Shown here piece by piece: positions 8,546 through 18,263 of a stretch of 64,000 bases of DNA. The position numbers and the translations under genes were made by a program. The notes beneath the pieces were generated by a model, which searched no databases, was not told the DNA's origin, and saw nothing but the letters and a program-made list of their open reading frames with translations. Position 1 is the stretch's first letter. Every line of letters starts with the position of its first letter. The DNA is from Nocardioides mangrovi (GTDB lineage Bacteria > Actinomycetota > Actinomycetes > Propionibacteriales > Nocardioidaceae): positions 248,001-312,000 of the forward strand of contig NZ_JAIQZJ010000006.1 in assembly GCF_020073815.1 (NCBI RefSeq), written 5' to 3'.

Positions 8546-9519
8546 CCACGACGGAGGCGGCCATCTCGGGCGAGGTCACCCGGCGCGCGGCGACGCGCCG
8601 GGTGGCCCCGCGCCGCGCTCCGGGGCCGGCGGGCGCCCGGTGGCGCCAGCGGCTGGAGATCGCGTTCTTCGTGACCCCGGCCCTGGCGTTGATGGCGCTC
8701 TTCGTCGTCTGGCCGGTGGTCTCGGCGGTCCGGATGTCCTTCTACCACTGGAAGGGCTTCGGGCCGATGGACGAGCTCGTCGGCTGGCGCAACTACGACT
8801 ACGTCCTCCACGACGACGTCTTCCGGGGCGCGGTGACGCACAACTTCGTCATCGTCTTCGCCTCGATCCTGATCCAGCTGCCGCTCGGGCTGGCCGTGGC
8901 GCTGCTGCTCAACCGGCGGATCCGCGGACGAGGGCTGCTGCGCACCATCGTCTTCGTCCCGTACGTCGTGGCCGAGGTGATCGCCGGCGTCGTCTGGTAC
9001 CAGCTGCTCCAGCCGGAGTCCGGCGTGATCGACGGCTTGATCCGGTCGGTCGGCCTGACCCCACCCGAGCAGGGCTTCCTCGGCACGCCGTCGCTGGCCC
9101 TCGGCACGGTCTTCGTCGTGCTCACGTGGAAGTACCTCGGGCTGGCGATCCTGCTCTTCCTCGCCGGCCTCCAGGGGGTCCCCGACGAGCTCTTCGAGGC
9201 GGCGCAGCTGGACGGCGCGAGCTGGTGGCAGGTGCAGCGCCGGATCGCGGTCCCGCTGCTCGGACCGACGATCCGCACCTGGTGCTTCCTGTCGATGATC
9301 GGCTCGCTCCAGCTCTTCGACATGGTCTGGATCCTCACCGGCGGCGGCCCGGCCGACGCCACCACGACGATGGCGACGTACCTGGTCAACCAGGGCACCG
9401 GACGTCACAACTACGGCATCGCCGGCGCCGCGTCGGTCGTGCTCTTCGTCATCGGGTTCCTGATGGCGCTGATCTACCAGGTGTTCGTGCTGCGGCGCGA
9501 CACCCACGAGGCTCGGTGA
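8542..9519 (+). CDS. ABC sugar permease, MalF/UgpA type
   Basis: 325 aa inner-membrane permease with about six transmembrane segments after a 35-residue basic cytoplasmic N-terminus. The EAA loop, which contacts the ATPase, is ELFEAAQLDGASWWQVQRRI. GTG 8542 overlaps the preceding stop as GTGA, so translation is coupled. It pairs with the second permease downstream. The operon has no ATPase gene, so a shared MsiK-like ATPase elsewhere in the genome is probably used, as is common in actinobacteria. Confidence 0.92.
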   Translation: MTTTEAAISGEVTRRAATRRVAPRRAPGPAGARWRQRLEIAFFVTPALALMALFVVWPVVSAVRMSFYHWKGFGPMDELVGWRNYDYVLHDDVFRGAVTHNFVIVFASILIQLPLGLAVALLLNRRIRGRGLLRTIVFVPYVVAEVIAGVVWYQLLQPESGVIDGLIRSVGLTPPEQGFLGTPSLALGTVFVVLTWKYLGLAILLFLAGLQGVPDELFEAAQLDGASWWQVQRRIAVPLLGPTIRTWCFLSMIGSLQLFDMVWILTGGGPADATTTMATYLVNQGTGRHNYGIAGAASVVLFVIGFLMALIYQVFVLRRDTHEAR

Positions 9520-10370
9520 AGGGGGTGAGCGCGGTGTCGGGCCGGACGAAGACCTTCGGCGGGGGTGGCCTCGTCGTCTACCTGCTCGCGCTGGTCGCGG
9601 TCGTCATCACCCTCGGACCGGTGGTGTACGGCGCGCTCGGCGGCTTCCGCAGCAACGAGCAGCTGGCCAGCGACCCGTCGGGCCTGCCGGACCCGTGGGT
9701 GTTCCGCAACTACTCCCAGGTCGTGACCAACCCCGACTTCTGGCGCTACGCGCTGAACTCGACGATCGTCGCGCTGATCACCACCGTGGTCGCGGTGCTC
9801 TTCGGCGTGATGGCGGCCTACCCGCTCGCGCGCTACCAGTTCCGGCTGCGCGAGCCGCTCTTCATGGTCTTCGTGCTCGGGCTGCTCTTCCCGGCTGCGG
9901 TCGCGATCATCCCGCTCTTCATCCTGGTCACCCGCGACCTCCACCTGGGCAACTCCTACTGGGGCGTCGCGCTGCCGCAGGCGGCGTTCGCGCTGCCGAT
10001 GACGGTCGTCATCCTGCGGCCGTTCCTGATGGCGATGCCGCGGGAGCTGGAGGAGGCGGCGCTGATCGACGGCGCCTCCCGGGTCGGCATCTTCTGGCGG
10101 CTCGCGCTGCCGCTGTCGATGCCGGCGCTGGTGACCGTCGGCGTGCTGGCGTTCGTCGCCTCGTGGAACGCCTACCTGCTGCCGCTCCTGATGCTCCAGG
10201 ACGACATGCGTACGCTCCCGCTCGGGGTCGCTGACTACTCCAGCGAGCACTCGTCGGACACCGCCGGTGTCCTGGCGTTCACCACGCTGGCGATGATCCC
10301 CGCGCTCGTGCTCTTCCTGGCGATGCAGCGGCGGATCGTCAGCGGTCTGCAGGGGGCGGTCAAGGGATGA
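9516..10370 (+). CDS. ABC sugar permease, MalG/UgpE type
   Basis: About 284 aa with six transmembrane segments and the EAA motif ELEEAALIDGASRVGIFWRL. Start choice is uncertain. GTG 9516 overlaps the previous stop (GTGA), but GTG 9534 has a better ribosome site (AGGGGG at 9520-9525, 8 nt away) and may be the real one. It forms the transport channel with the preceding permease. Confidence 0.88.
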   Translation: MKGVSAVSGRTKTFGGGGLVVYLLALVAVVITLGPVVYGALGGFRSNEQLASDPSGLPDPWVFRNYSQVVTNPDFWRYALNSTIVALITTVVAVLFGVMAAYPLARYQFRLREPLFMVFVLGLLFPAAVAIIPLFILVTRDLHLGNSYWGVALPQAAFALPMTVVILRPFLMAMPRELEEAALIDGASRVGIFWRLALPLSMPALVTVGVLAFVASWNAYLLPLLMLQDDMRTLPLGVADYSSEHSSDTAGVLAFTTLAMIPALVLFLAMQRRIVSGLQGAVKG

Positions 10371-11377
10371 GCGGTCGGGTCACGATGCACCAGGTCGCGG
10401 CCGAGGCGGGCGTCTCGGTGTCGACGGTCTCCAAGGTCATCAACGGGCGGTACGGCGTCTCGCCCGAGACGTTCGAGCACGTCACCGGCGTGATCAACCG
10501 GCTCGGCTACGAGGCGAGCCTGGTCGCGCGCAGCCTGCGCAACCGACGGACGAACGTGATCGGCGTGCTCGTCGCCGACTTCGAGCCCTTCAGCACCGAG
10601 GTGCTCAAAGGCGTCGCGGACGCGATCCGTGACACCGGCTACGAGCTGGTCGCCTACTCCGCGGGCGGCCGCATCGACGAGCACGTCGGCTGGGAGCGGC
10701 GCTACCTCTCGCGGGTGATGGGCACCCTCGTCGACGGCGCGGTGATCGTGACGCCGACCGTCACCGACGTGCAGTACGACGGGCCGATCGTGGCCGTCGA
10801 CCCGCACACCGGCCGATCCAGCCTGCCCACCGTCGCCGCCGACAACCTGCAGGGCGCCCGGCTGGGGGTCGACCACCTGCTGGCGCTCGGCCACCGCCGG
10901 ATCGGCATGGTCACCGGCCGCCCCGACCTGGTCTCCGCGCAGCTGCGTGAGCAGGGCTACCGCGACGCGATCCACGCGGCCGGGCTGCGCGTGGACGAGG
11001 ACCTGCTCGCCCTCGGCGCCTTCGACCCCGAGCAGGCACGGGAGGCGGCCCGGGCACTGCTCACGCTGCCGGACCCGCCGACCGCGATCTTCGCCGCCAA
11101 CGACATCTCGGCGCTGGCGACCCTCGACGTCGCGGCCGAGCTCGGGATCGACGTACCGGGCCGCGTCTCCGTGGTCGGCTTCGACAACATCCCCGAGTCC
11201 GCGCTCTCCGAGCCGGCCCTGACCACCGTGCAGCAGCCGATGCGGCAGCTCGGTCGGGAGGCCACGGCGATGCTGGTCCGCCTGATCGCGGGCGAGGAGA
11301 TCGCCGACACCCACATCACCCTGGACACGACGCTCGTGGAGCGCCGGTCCACCGCACCGACGGAGGTTCCCACGTGA
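10367..11377 (+). CDS. LacI-family transcriptional regulator
   Basis: 336 aa. Residues 1-60 are the LacI helix-turn-helix and hinge (VTMHQVAAEAGVSVSTVSKV ... SLRNRRTNVIGV); the rest is a periplasmic-binding-protein-like sugar sensor ending with the dimer element VGFDNIPESALSEPALTTV. ATG 10367 overlaps the permease stop as ATGA. Sitting inside the operon implies autoregulation: the oligosaccharide imported by the transporter probably releases it from operators upstream of 7250. Confidence 0.93.
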   Translation: MSGRVTMHQVAAEAGVSVSTVSKVINGRYGVSPETFEHVTGVINRLGYEASLVARSLRNRRTNVIGVLVADFEPFSTEVLKGVADAIRDTGYELVAYSAGGRIDEHVGWERRYLSRVMGTLVDGAVIVTPTVTDVQYDGPIVAVDPHTGRSSLPTVAADNLQGARLGVDHLLALGHRRIGMVTGRPDLVSAQLREQGYRDAIHAAGLRVDEDLLALGAFDPEQAREAARALLTLPDPPTAIFAANDISALATLDVAAELGIDVPGRVSVVGFDNIPESALSEPALTTVQQPMRQLGREATAMLVRLIAGEEIADTHITLDTTLVERRSTAPTEVPT

Positions 11378-13662
11378 CCGAGCTCTGGCGTGACCCGGCG
11401 ACGCCGCCGGAGGCCCGCGTCGCGGACCTGGTGTCCCGGATGACGACGGCGGAGAAGGTCGCGCAGCTCTCCGGCATCTGGTGGCTCGACCCGGACGCGG
11501 GCGGGATGGCGCCGATGCTGCGGGAGAGCATCGGGCCGCAGGACACCTGGGACGAGGTCGTCGCCGACGGGCTCGGCCAGCTCACCCGCACCTTCGGCAC
11601 CGCCCCGCTCGAGCCCGAGGAGGGCCTGCGGATCCTGGCGCAGCGGCAGCGCGACGTGATGGCGGGCAACCGGTTCGGGATCCCCGCGCTGGCGCACGAG
11701 GAGTGCCTCACCGGACTCGCGGTCTGGCGGGCGACCATCTACCCGGCGCCGCTGAGCTGGGCGGCGTCGTTCGACCCTGACCTCGTCGAGCGGATGGCCG
11801 GACGGATCGCCGGGTCGATGCGCAGCCTCGGCGTCCACCAGGGTCTCGCGCCGGTCCTCGACGTGGTCCGCGACCTGCGGTGGGGCCGGGTCGAGGAGAC
11901 CATGGGGGAGGACCCCCACCTGGCCGGCGTGCTCGCGAGCGCCTACGTGCGCGGGCTCGAGCAGGCCGGCGTCGTGGCGACGCTCAAGCACTTCGTCGGC
12001 TACTCCGCCTCCCGGGCGGCCCGCAACCTCGCGCCCGTGTCGATGGGCCCGCGCGAGATCGCCGACGTGATCCTGCCGCCCTTCGAGATGGCGCTGCGAG
12101 CCGGCGCGAGGTCGGTCATGAACTCCTACACCGACATCGACGGCGTCCCCGTCGCCGCCGACCCGGGCCTGCTCTCGACGCTGCTGCGCGACCGACTGGG
12201 CTTCGCGGGGACGGTGGCCTCCGACTACTTCTCGGTGGCCTTCCTCCAGACGCTGCACGGCGTCGCCGGCGACCTCGGGGAGGCGGCCGCCCTCGCGCTC
12301 GAGGCCGGGATCGACGTCGAGCTGCCCTCGACCAACGCGTTCGGCTCGCCGCTGCTCGCCGCACTCGCGGACGGCACCGTCGACGAGGAGCTCGTCGACC
12401 GGGCGCTGTCGCGGGTGCTGCTGCAGAAGTGCGAGCTCGGGCTGCTCGATCCCGGCTGGGCGCCGGTGGAGCCGGGACCGGTCGACCTCGACGACGCCGC
12501 GTCGCGGGCCCTGGCGCGGGAGCTGGCCCAGCGCTCGATCGTGCTGCTCGCCAACGACGGCACGCTCCCGCTCGCCCCGGCGACCCGGGTCGCGGTCGTC
12601 GGTCCGCGCGCGGACACCCCGGACGCGATGCTCGGCTGCTACTCCTTCCCCCTGCACGTGCTCGTGCACCACCCGGGCGTCGAGACCGGGGTCGCGATCC
12701 CGACGGTGCTCGAGTCGCTCGCGGCCGACCTGTCGACGACGTACGCCCTCGGCTGCCCGGTGCTCGGCGGCTCGGACGCCGACATCGCGGAGGCCGCGGC
12801 GGTCGCCACCGACGCCGACGTGTGCGTGGTGGTGCTCGGCGACCAGGCCGGCCTCTTCGGCAAGGGCACGTCGGGCGAGGGCTGCGACGTGCCCGACCTG
12901 ACCCTGCCCGGACGGCAGGAGGAGCTGCTCGAGGCGGTGCTCGCGACCGGCACCCCGGTCGTCGCGGTGCTGCTCGTCGGCCGCCCCTACGACCTGAGCC
13001 GCCAGGCTGACCGGCTCGCGGCGATCGTCTGCGGCTTCTTCCCGGGCGAGGAGGGCGGACCGGCGCTGGCCGACGTCCTCACCGGCCGCGTCAACCCGAG
13101 CGGGCGCCTGCCGGTGGGCTTCCCGGGCGCCGGGTCGACCCAGCCGTCGACGTACCTCGCCGCGCCGCTCGCGCAGCGCAGCGGTGTCTCCTCGGTGGAC
13201 CCGACCCCGCTCTTCCCCTTCGGGCACGGGCTCTCGTACGCCGCCGCGACCTGGGACGCGGTGTCCACCGCCAACGGGCCGGGGTGGGACACCGACGGCA
13301 CCTGCGAGGTGGTTGTCGAGCTCGCCAACGACGCCGACCGGCCGGTCTCGGAGGTCGTCCAGGTCTACCTGCACGACCGGGTCGCCTCGGTCGTGCGTCC
13401 CGAGCAGCAGCTGGTCGCCGCCGTCCGGGTCGACCTGGGGCCGGGGGACCGCGGCGTGGTCCGGCTCGGGCTGCACGCCGACCTGACGTCCTTCACCGGC
13501 CGCGACCTGGTCCGGCTGGTCGAGCCCGGCCTGGTCGAGCTGCGGGTCGGGGCGTCGAGCGCCGACATCCGGGCCGTGCTGGAGCTGGAGCTCGTCGGCC
13601 CGGCCCGTCAGGTCGGCGTCGACCGGGCGCTCGAGCCGACGGTGGCAGTCGAGGTGCGCTGA
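11374..13662 (+). CDS. Glycoside hydrolase family 3 (beta-xylosidase/beta-glucosidase)
   Basis: 762 aa and no signal peptide, so cytoplasmic: it cleaves oligosaccharides after import. The N-terminal (alpha/beta)8 domain carries the GH3 nucleophile region TVASDYFS with Asp284. The C-terminal part has the alpha/beta sandwich (about 390-590) and a fibronectin-III-like domain (about 635-740). GTG 11374 overlaps the regulator stop (GTGA). Whether it prefers xylosides or glucosides cannot be read from sequence; the CE7 esterase next door favours xylan fragments. Confidence 0.92.
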   Translation: MTELWRDPATPPEARVADLVSRMTTAEKVAQLSGIWWLDPDAGGMAPMLRESIGPQDTWDEVVADGLGQLTRTFGTAPLEPEEGLRILAQRQRDVMAGNRFGIPALAHEECLTGLAVWRATIYPAPLSWAASFDPDLVERMAGRIAGSMRSLGVHQGLAPVLDVVRDLRWGRVEETMGEDPHLAGVLASAYVRGLEQAGVVATLKHFVGYSASRAARNLAPVSMGPREIADVILPPFEMALRAGARSVMNSYTDIDGVPVAADPGLLSTLLRDRLGFAGTVASDYFSVAFLQTLHGVAGDLGEAAALALEAGIDVELPSTNAFGSPLLAALADGTVDEELVDRALSRVLLQKCELGLLDPGWAPVEPGPVDLDDAASRALARELAQRSIVLLANDGTLPLAPATRVAVVGPRADTPDAMLGCYSFPLHVLVHHPGVETGVAIPTVLESLAADLSTTYALGCPVLGGSDADIAEAAAVATDADVCVVVLGDQAGLFGKGTSGEGCDVPDLTLPGRQEELLEAVLATGTPVVAVLLVGRPYDLSRQADRLAAIVCGFFPGEEGGPALADVLTGRVNPSGRLPVGFPGAGSTQPSTYLAAPLAQRSGVSSVDPTPLFPFGHGLSYAAATWDAVSTANGPGWDTDGTCEVVVELANDADRPVSEVVQVYLHDRVASVVRPEQQLVAAVRVDLGPGDRGVVRLGLHADLTSFTGRDLVRLVEPGLVELRVGASSADIRAVLELELVGPARQVGVDRALEPTVAVEVR

Positions 13663-14630
13663 TGCACTACGACCTGCCGCTCGAGCGGCTCCAGGAGTAC
13701 GCCCCGGACCTGCCCGAGCCAGCGGACCTCGACGACTTCTGGGCGCGCACGCTGGCGCCGCTGCGGCGCGACGCGTCGTACGAGCGCGTCGACAACGGCC
13801 TGGTCGGCGTCGAGACCTGGGACGTGGTCCTCTCCGGGTACGCCGGCGACCCGGTGCGCGCCTGGCTGCACCTGCCCGCCGCGGCACTGCGGAGCGGTCC
13901 GCTGCCGGGCGTCGTGCAGTACCAGGGCTACAACGGCGGCCGCGGCCTCCCGCACGAGCACGTGCTGTGGGCGACGGCCGGCTACGCGCACCTGGTCGTG
14001 GACACGCGTGGCCAGGGCAGCGGCTGGACCACCGGCGCGACCGGCGACCCCGCGGGCTCCGGACCGGCGCAGCCGGGCTTCCTCACCCGCGGCCTCGACG
14101 ACCCGGACACCCTCTACTACCGGCGCGTGTACGCCGACGCCGTCGCCGCGCTCGAGGTGCTCCGCAGCCACGAGCTCGTCGACCCGGCCCGGGTGGCCGT
14201 GGCGGGAGGGAGCCAGGGCGGCGGGATCTCGACCTCCGTCGCCGCCCTGGTTCCCTCCTCCGTGGCCGCGGTGCTGGCCGACGTGCCCTTCCTCTGCGAC
14301 TTCCGCCGGGCGGCGTCGGTCGCCCAGGCCGAGCCCTACCTCGAGCTGGTCCGCTACCTCGCGGCCCACCGGGACCGGGTCGAGCAGACCTTCGCGACGC
14401 TGGCGTACGTCGACGCCGCGGTGCTGGCCCCTCGCGCGACCGCGCCGGCGCTCTTCTCGGTCGCGCTGATGGACGTGACCTGCCCGCCGTCGACCGTCTT
14501 CGCGGCGTACCACCGCTACGGCGGCCCGACGGCGACCAAGGAGATCGACGTCTACGAGTACAACGACCACGAGGGCGGCGGCGCCTACCACCAAGCGCGC
14601 CAGCTCGCCTGGCTTGCGCAGGTGCTCTAG
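13662..14630 (+). CDS. Acetylxylan esterase / cephalosporin-C deacetylase family (CE7)
   Basis: 322 aa alpha/beta hydrolase removing acetyl groups from short xylo-oligosaccharides. Catalytic triad visible: Ser184 in GGSQGGG, Asp271 in ALMDVTCPP, His303 in YNDHEGGG. The [10 protein letters not shown] oxyanion region and DTRGQGS are typical of CE7. No signal peptide, so it works in the cytoplasm on imported sugars together with the GH3 enzyme. The ATG overlaps the GH3 stop by 1 nt (TGATG). The end overlaps the convergent echA19 by 4 nt. Confidence 0.92.
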   Translation: MHYDLPLERLQEYAPDLPEPADLDDFWARTLAPLRRDASYERVDNGLVGVETWDVVLSGYAGDPVRAWLHLPAAALRSGPLPGVVQYQGYNGGRGLPHEHVLWATAGYAHLVVDTRGQGSGWTTGATGDPAGSGPAQPGFLTRGLDDPDTLYYRRVYADAVAALEVLRSHELVDPARVAVAGGSQGGGISTSVAALVPSSVAAVLADVPFLCDFRRAASVAQAEPYLELVRYLAAHRDRVEQTFATLAYVDAAVLAPRATAPALFSVALMDVTCPPSTVFAAYHRYGGPTATKEIDVYEYNDHEGGGAYHQARQLAWLAQVL

Positions 14631-15424
14631 CGCCCCTGGAACTGCGGCGCGCGCTTCTCGGCGAAGGCGCGCGGACCCTCCTTGGCGTCCTCGGAGGCGA
14701 AGACCGCCATGCCGACCTTCGCGTCGTCGGCCCAGCAGTCCTCCTCGTGCTTGCCCTCGGAGTCGCGGACGGTCTTGAGGATCGCCTGGACGGCGAGGGG
14801 GCCGTTGGCGCAGATGAGGTCGGCGATCTCGTGGGCCTTGGCGAGCGCCTCGCCGTCGGGGACCACGTGGCCGATGAGTCCGATCTCCTTGGCCTCCGGC
14901 GCCTGGATCGCGCGCCCGGTCAGCAGCAGCTCGAGCGCGACGGTGTAGGGGATCTGGCGGGGGAGGCGGACGGCGGAGCCGCCCATCGGGTAGAGGCTCC
15001 ACTTGGCCTCGGCGACGCCGAACCGGGCCGACTCGCCGGCGATCCGGATGTCGGTGCCCTGCAGGATCTCGGTGCCGCCGGCGATCGCCGGACCCTCGAC
15101 GGCGGCGATCAGCGGCTTGGTCAGGCGGAAGCCCTTGAGCAGGCCCTTGAGCACGGACGGGTCGAAGCCGGCCTTGAAGCTGTCGTCGGGGGACCGCTTG
15201 GTGGCCGCCTTGAGGTCCATGCCCGCGCAGAAGTAGCCGCCAGCGCCGGTGAGAATGCAGGCCCGGATCTCGGGGTCGGAGTTCACCCGGTCCCAGGCGT
15301 CCTCCATGATCGCGAGCATCTCGCCGGAGAGCGCGTTGCGGGTCTCGGGACGGTTCATGGTCACGACCAGCTTGTGGCCGTCCTGCTCGACGAGGCAGTG
15401 CGGTGCTGCTGCGGTCTCACTCAT
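14627..15424 (-). CDS. echA19: Enoyl-CoA hydratase, EchA19-like
   Basis: 265 aa crotonase-fold hydratase. The oxyanion-hole segment is [14 protein letters not shown], and the active-site region [18 protein letters not shown]...[16 protein letters not shown] is characteristic of mycobacterial EchA19 (Rv3516), a cholesterol side-chain hydratase. ATG 15424 is preferred over GTG 15442: TAGCAT (plus-strand 15432-15437) lies 7 nt before it, and the shorter form matches the family length. Divergent from fadD19 across a KstR-type operator, the same head-to-head pair as Rv3516/Rv3515c in M. tuberculosis (from memory). Confidence 0.9.
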   Translation of the reverse strand: MSETAAAPHCLVEQDGHKLVVTMNRPETRNALSGEMLAIMEDAWDRVNSDPEIRACILTGAGGYFCAGMDLKAATKRSPDDSFKAGFDPSVLKGLLKGFRLTKPLIAAVEGPAIAGGTEILQGTDIRIAGESARFGVAEAKWSLYPMGGSAVRLPRQIPYTVALELLLTGRAIQAPEAKEIGLIGHVVPDGEALAKAHEIADLICANGPLAVQAILKTVRDSEGKHEEDCWADDAKVGMAVFASEDAKEGPRAFAEKRAPQFQGR

Positions 15425-15446
15425 GGCCGGGATGCTAGCCACAAAC

Positions 15447-15460
15447 GAGAACGTGTTCTA
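15447..15460. promoter_or_regulatory. KstR-type operator between echA19 and fadD19
   Basis: GAGAACGTGTTCTA has one mismatch to the TAGAAC-N2-GTTCTA palindrome. On the plus strand the right arm overlaps TAGTCT (15459-15464), the -10 of fadD19, 6 nt before GTG 15471. For echA19 the site lies in the -35/-10 spacer. Confidence 0.82.
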
Positions 15461-15470
15461 GTCTCTCGGC

Positions 15471-17111
15471 GTGGCTCACAACATCGCAGATCTCTTCGAA
15501 CACGCCGTGGACGCAGCCCCCGACGTACGGGCGGTGAAGGTCGGTGACCAGGAGCGGACGCTCGGTCAGCTGGAGGTCGAGTCGAACAAGCTCGCCCACT
15601 ACCTCCAGTCGCAGGGCATCGGCCCGGGCGACCACGTCGCGATCTACTCCAAGAACTCCCTGGAGTTCGTGGTCGGCATCCTGGCGATCGCCAAGATCCG
15701 CGCGGTGAACATCAATGTGAACTACCGGTACGTCGAGGCCGAGCTCGACTACCTCTTCGACAACGCCGACGTGAAGGCGCTGCTCGTCGAGCGCACGTAC
15801 GCGCCCCTCGTGGCCGCCTGCTACCCCAAGCACGAGAAGCTCCAGCACGTCGTGGTGATGCCCGACTCCGTGGAGCCCGACGACGCCTCCGACATCTCGT
15901 CCTTCGACGGGGTCCTGTGGGCCGACGCGATGGCCGGCCAGAGCGCCGAGCGCGACTTCGGCGAACGCAGCCCCGACGACCTCTACATCATCTACACCGG
16001 CGGCACGACCGGCTTCCCCAAGGGCGTGATGTGGCGCCAGGAGGACTTCTGGCGGGTGCTGTGCGGCGGCATCGACTTCATGAGCGGCGTGCCGCTCGAG
16101 GAGTACGACCAGTCCAAGCAGGCCGACCAGCCGGGCCGGCTGATCACCTTCCCGCTGACGCCGCTCATGCACGGCGCGGCCCAGGCGAGCCTGTTGATGC
16201 ACCTCTTCGCCGGGCAGCTGACGATCCTCGAGCCGCGCTTCGACCCGCAGCGCACCTGGGAGATCCTCGAGCGCGAGAAGGTGATGCTGACCTTCTTCAC
16301 CGGCGACGCGATCGCCCGCCCGCTCATCGAGGAGTTCGAGCGCAAGGCCGCCACGGGCGCGCCGTACGACGGCTCGAACCTGTTCGCGATCTCCAGCAGC
16401 GGGGCGCTCTTCAGCCCCGCGATCAAGGAGCGCTGGATGGCGGCCTTCCCGAACGCGATCTTCACCGACTCGATCGGCGCCTCCGAGACCGGCTTCCAGG
16501 GCACCGGCGTCCAGGACGCGAAGTCGATGGGCAACGACGGGCCGATCTGCTCGCTCGGCCCCCACATGGTGGTGCTCGACGAGGACAACCAGCCGATCGA
16601 CGTGGCCACGAACGTCGGCAAGATCGGCCGGCTCGGCCGCGGCGGACACGTTCCGGTCGGCTACTACAAGGACGAGGCCAAGTCGGCGGCGACCTTCCTG
16701 GTCGTCAACGGCGAGCGCTACTCGGTGCCGGGCGACTTCGCCCGGATCGAGGAGGACAACAAGGTCACCATGCTCGGCCGCGGCTCCAACTGCGTGAACA
16801 CCGGCGGCGAGAAGGTCTTCCCCGAGGAGGTGGAGATGGCGATCAAGCGCCATCCGGCCGTCTACGACTCGCTGGTCGTCGGCATCCCCGACGAGCGCTA
16901 CGGCCAGGCGGTCGCCGCGGTCGTCGAGCTGCGCGAGGGGGAGAGCGTCGAGCTCGACGAGCTGCGCGAGTTCCTGCGGGCGCACCTGTCCGGCTACAAG
17001 CTGCCGCGGTCGCTGACCGTGGTCGACCGGATCCCGCGCAACGCCACCGGCAAGGCGCAGTACGCCCAGGCTCGCGACGCGGCCCTCGCCTCGAGCGGGG
17101 TGAACGCCTGA
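15471..17111 (+). CDS. fadD19: Steroid-CoA ligase, FadD19-like
   Basis: 546 aa AMP-forming ligase. Key motifs: YTGGTTGFPKGVMWR near residues 173-187, the SIGASETGFQG adenine-binding region, and C-terminal GRGSNCVNTGGEKVFPEEVE plus RNATGKAQY with the catalytic Lys. The VMWR variant and overall pattern fit FadD19, which activates C-24-branched sterol side chains to CoA esters. GTG 15471 is leaderless by the -10 spacing. The stop overlaps the next ATG by 1 nt. Assignment to FadD19 rests on remembered family sequence and on the head-to-head echA19. Confidence 0.9.
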   Translation: MAHNIADLFEHAVDAAPDVRAVKVGDQERTLGQLEVESNKLAHYLQSQGIGPGDHVAIYSKNSLEFVVGILAIAKIRAVNINVNYRYVEAELDYLFDNADVKALLVERTYAPLVAACYPKHEKLQHVVVMPDSVEPDDASDISSFDGVLWADAMAGQSAERDFGERSPDDLYIIYTGGTTGFPKGVMWRQEDFWRVLCGGIDFMSGVPLEEYDQSKQADQPGRLITFPLTPLMHGAAQASLLMHLFAGQLTILEPRFDPQRTWEILEREKVMLTFFTGDAIARPLIEEFERKAATGAPYDGSNLFAISSSGALFSPAIKERWMAAFPNAIFTDSIGASETGFQGTGVQDAKSMGNDGPICSLGPHMVVLDEDNQPIDVATNVGKIGRLGRGGHVPVGYYKDEAKSAATFLVVNGERYSVPGDFARIEEDNKVTMLGRGSNCVNTGGEKVFPEEVEMAIKRHPAVYDSLVVGIPDERYGQAVAAVVELREGESVELDELREFLRAHLSGYKLPRSLTVVDRIPRNATGKAQYAQARDAALASSGVNA

Positions 17112-18217
17112 TGCGTACGGCGCTCTGCGACGAGTTCGGCATCGACTACCCGATCTTCGCCTTCACCCCCTCCGAGCACGTCGCCGCAGCGGTGTCGCGG
17201 GCCGGCGGCCTCGGGGTGCTCGGCTGCGTGCGGTTCAACGAGACCGAGGAGCTCGAGAAGACGCTCTCGTGGCTCGACGACAACACCGACGGCAAGCCGT
17301 ACGGCGTCGACATCGTGATGCCGATGAAGGTGCCGGAGGAGGTCAAGGGTCTCGACGTGTCGTCGATGATCCCCGAGGAGCACAAGAAGTTCGTCGACGA
17401 GACGTTGCTCAAGCTCGGCGTCCCCCCGCTCCCGGAGGGCGAGGGCCGCGAGGGCGTGCTCGGCTGGCTGCACTCGGTCGCCCGCTCCCACCTCGACGTC
17501 GCCCTCCAGCACCGACCCGTGCTGATCGCCAACGCGCTCGGCTCCCCGCCGGTCGACGTCATCGAGAAGTGCCACGAGCACGGGGTCAAGGTCGCGGCGC
17601 TCGCAGGCGCGGCCAAGCACGCGCTGTCGCACGTGCGGAACGGCGTCGACATCATCGTCGCCCAGGGCTACGAGGCCGGCGGCCACACCGGAGAGGTCGC
17701 CAGCATGGTGCTCCAGCCGGACATCGTGGACGCGGTCGGCCCCGACGTACCCGTGCTCGGTGCCGGCGGCATCGGCTCCGGCCGGCAGATCGCGGCATCG
17801 CTGGCGCTCGGCTCGCAGGGCGTGTGGACCGGGTCGATCTGGCTCGGCACCGAGGAGTACCGCGGGATGGGCGCCAACAGCCAGGCCTGGGAGACCGCCT
17901 TCACCCGCGCCACGTCGAGCGACACCGTCCGGACCCGGATCTACACCGGCAAGCCGGCCCGCCTGCTGAAGACGAAGTGGACCGAGGCCTGGAACGAGGA
18001 GGGCGCGCCGAGCCCCCTCCCGATGCCGCTGCAGAACCTGCTCGTCGCCGACGCCCACAACCGGATCAGCGCCGCGAACGACCCCGACGTCATCTCGATG
18101 CCGATCGGTCAGATCGTCGGTCGGATGAACGACGTCCGACCGGTCGCGGACGTCATCGCCTCGCTGGTCGAGGAGTTCGACGAGGCCGTCGGCCGGCTCG
18201 ACTCGATCCGCACGTGA
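17111..18217 (+). CDS. Nitronate monooxygenase-like FMN oxidoreductase
   Basis: 368 aa TIM-barrel flavoprotein of the nitronate monooxygenase/2-nitropropane dioxygenase family. It carries AAAVSRAGGLGVLG, the FMN/active-site segment VAQGYEAGGHTGEV with the conserved His, and VLGAGGIGSGRQIAASLALGSQGVW (phosphate binding, read in pieces). It resembles mycobacterial Rv1894c/Rv1533-type members, some of which I recall as KstR-regulated. Translation is coupled to fadD19 (TGATG). The true substrate in sterol catabolism is unknown; nitronate oxidation is only the family's reference activity. Confidence 0.88.
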   Translation: MRTALCDEFGIDYPIFAFTPSEHVAAAVSRAGGLGVLGCVRFNETEELEKTLSWLDDNTDGKPYGVDIVMPMKVPEEVKGLDVSSMIPEEHKKFVDETLLKLGVPPLPEGEGREGVLGWLHSVARSHLDVALQHRPVLIANALGSPPVDVIEKCHEHGVKVAALAGAAKHALSHVRNGVDIIVAQGYEAGGHTGEVASMVLQPDIVDAVGPDVPVLGAGGIGSGRQIAASLALGSQGVWTGSIWLGTEEYRGMGANSQAWETAFTRATSSDTVRTRIYTGKPARLLKTKWTEAWNEEGAPSPLPMPLQNLLVADAHNRISAANDPDVISMPIGQIVGRMNDVRPVADVIASLVEEFDEAVGRLDSIRT

Positions 18218-18263
18218 GCTGAGTGCCGCTCAGGTCGCGCCGTACGGCGCCGATCTGGGTGGC

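Noticed and set aside
10957..13887. 976-codon minus-strand frame opposite the GH3 gene
   Set aside because: It is antisense to a convincing GH3 enzyme and regulator, of low complexity, with no domain.
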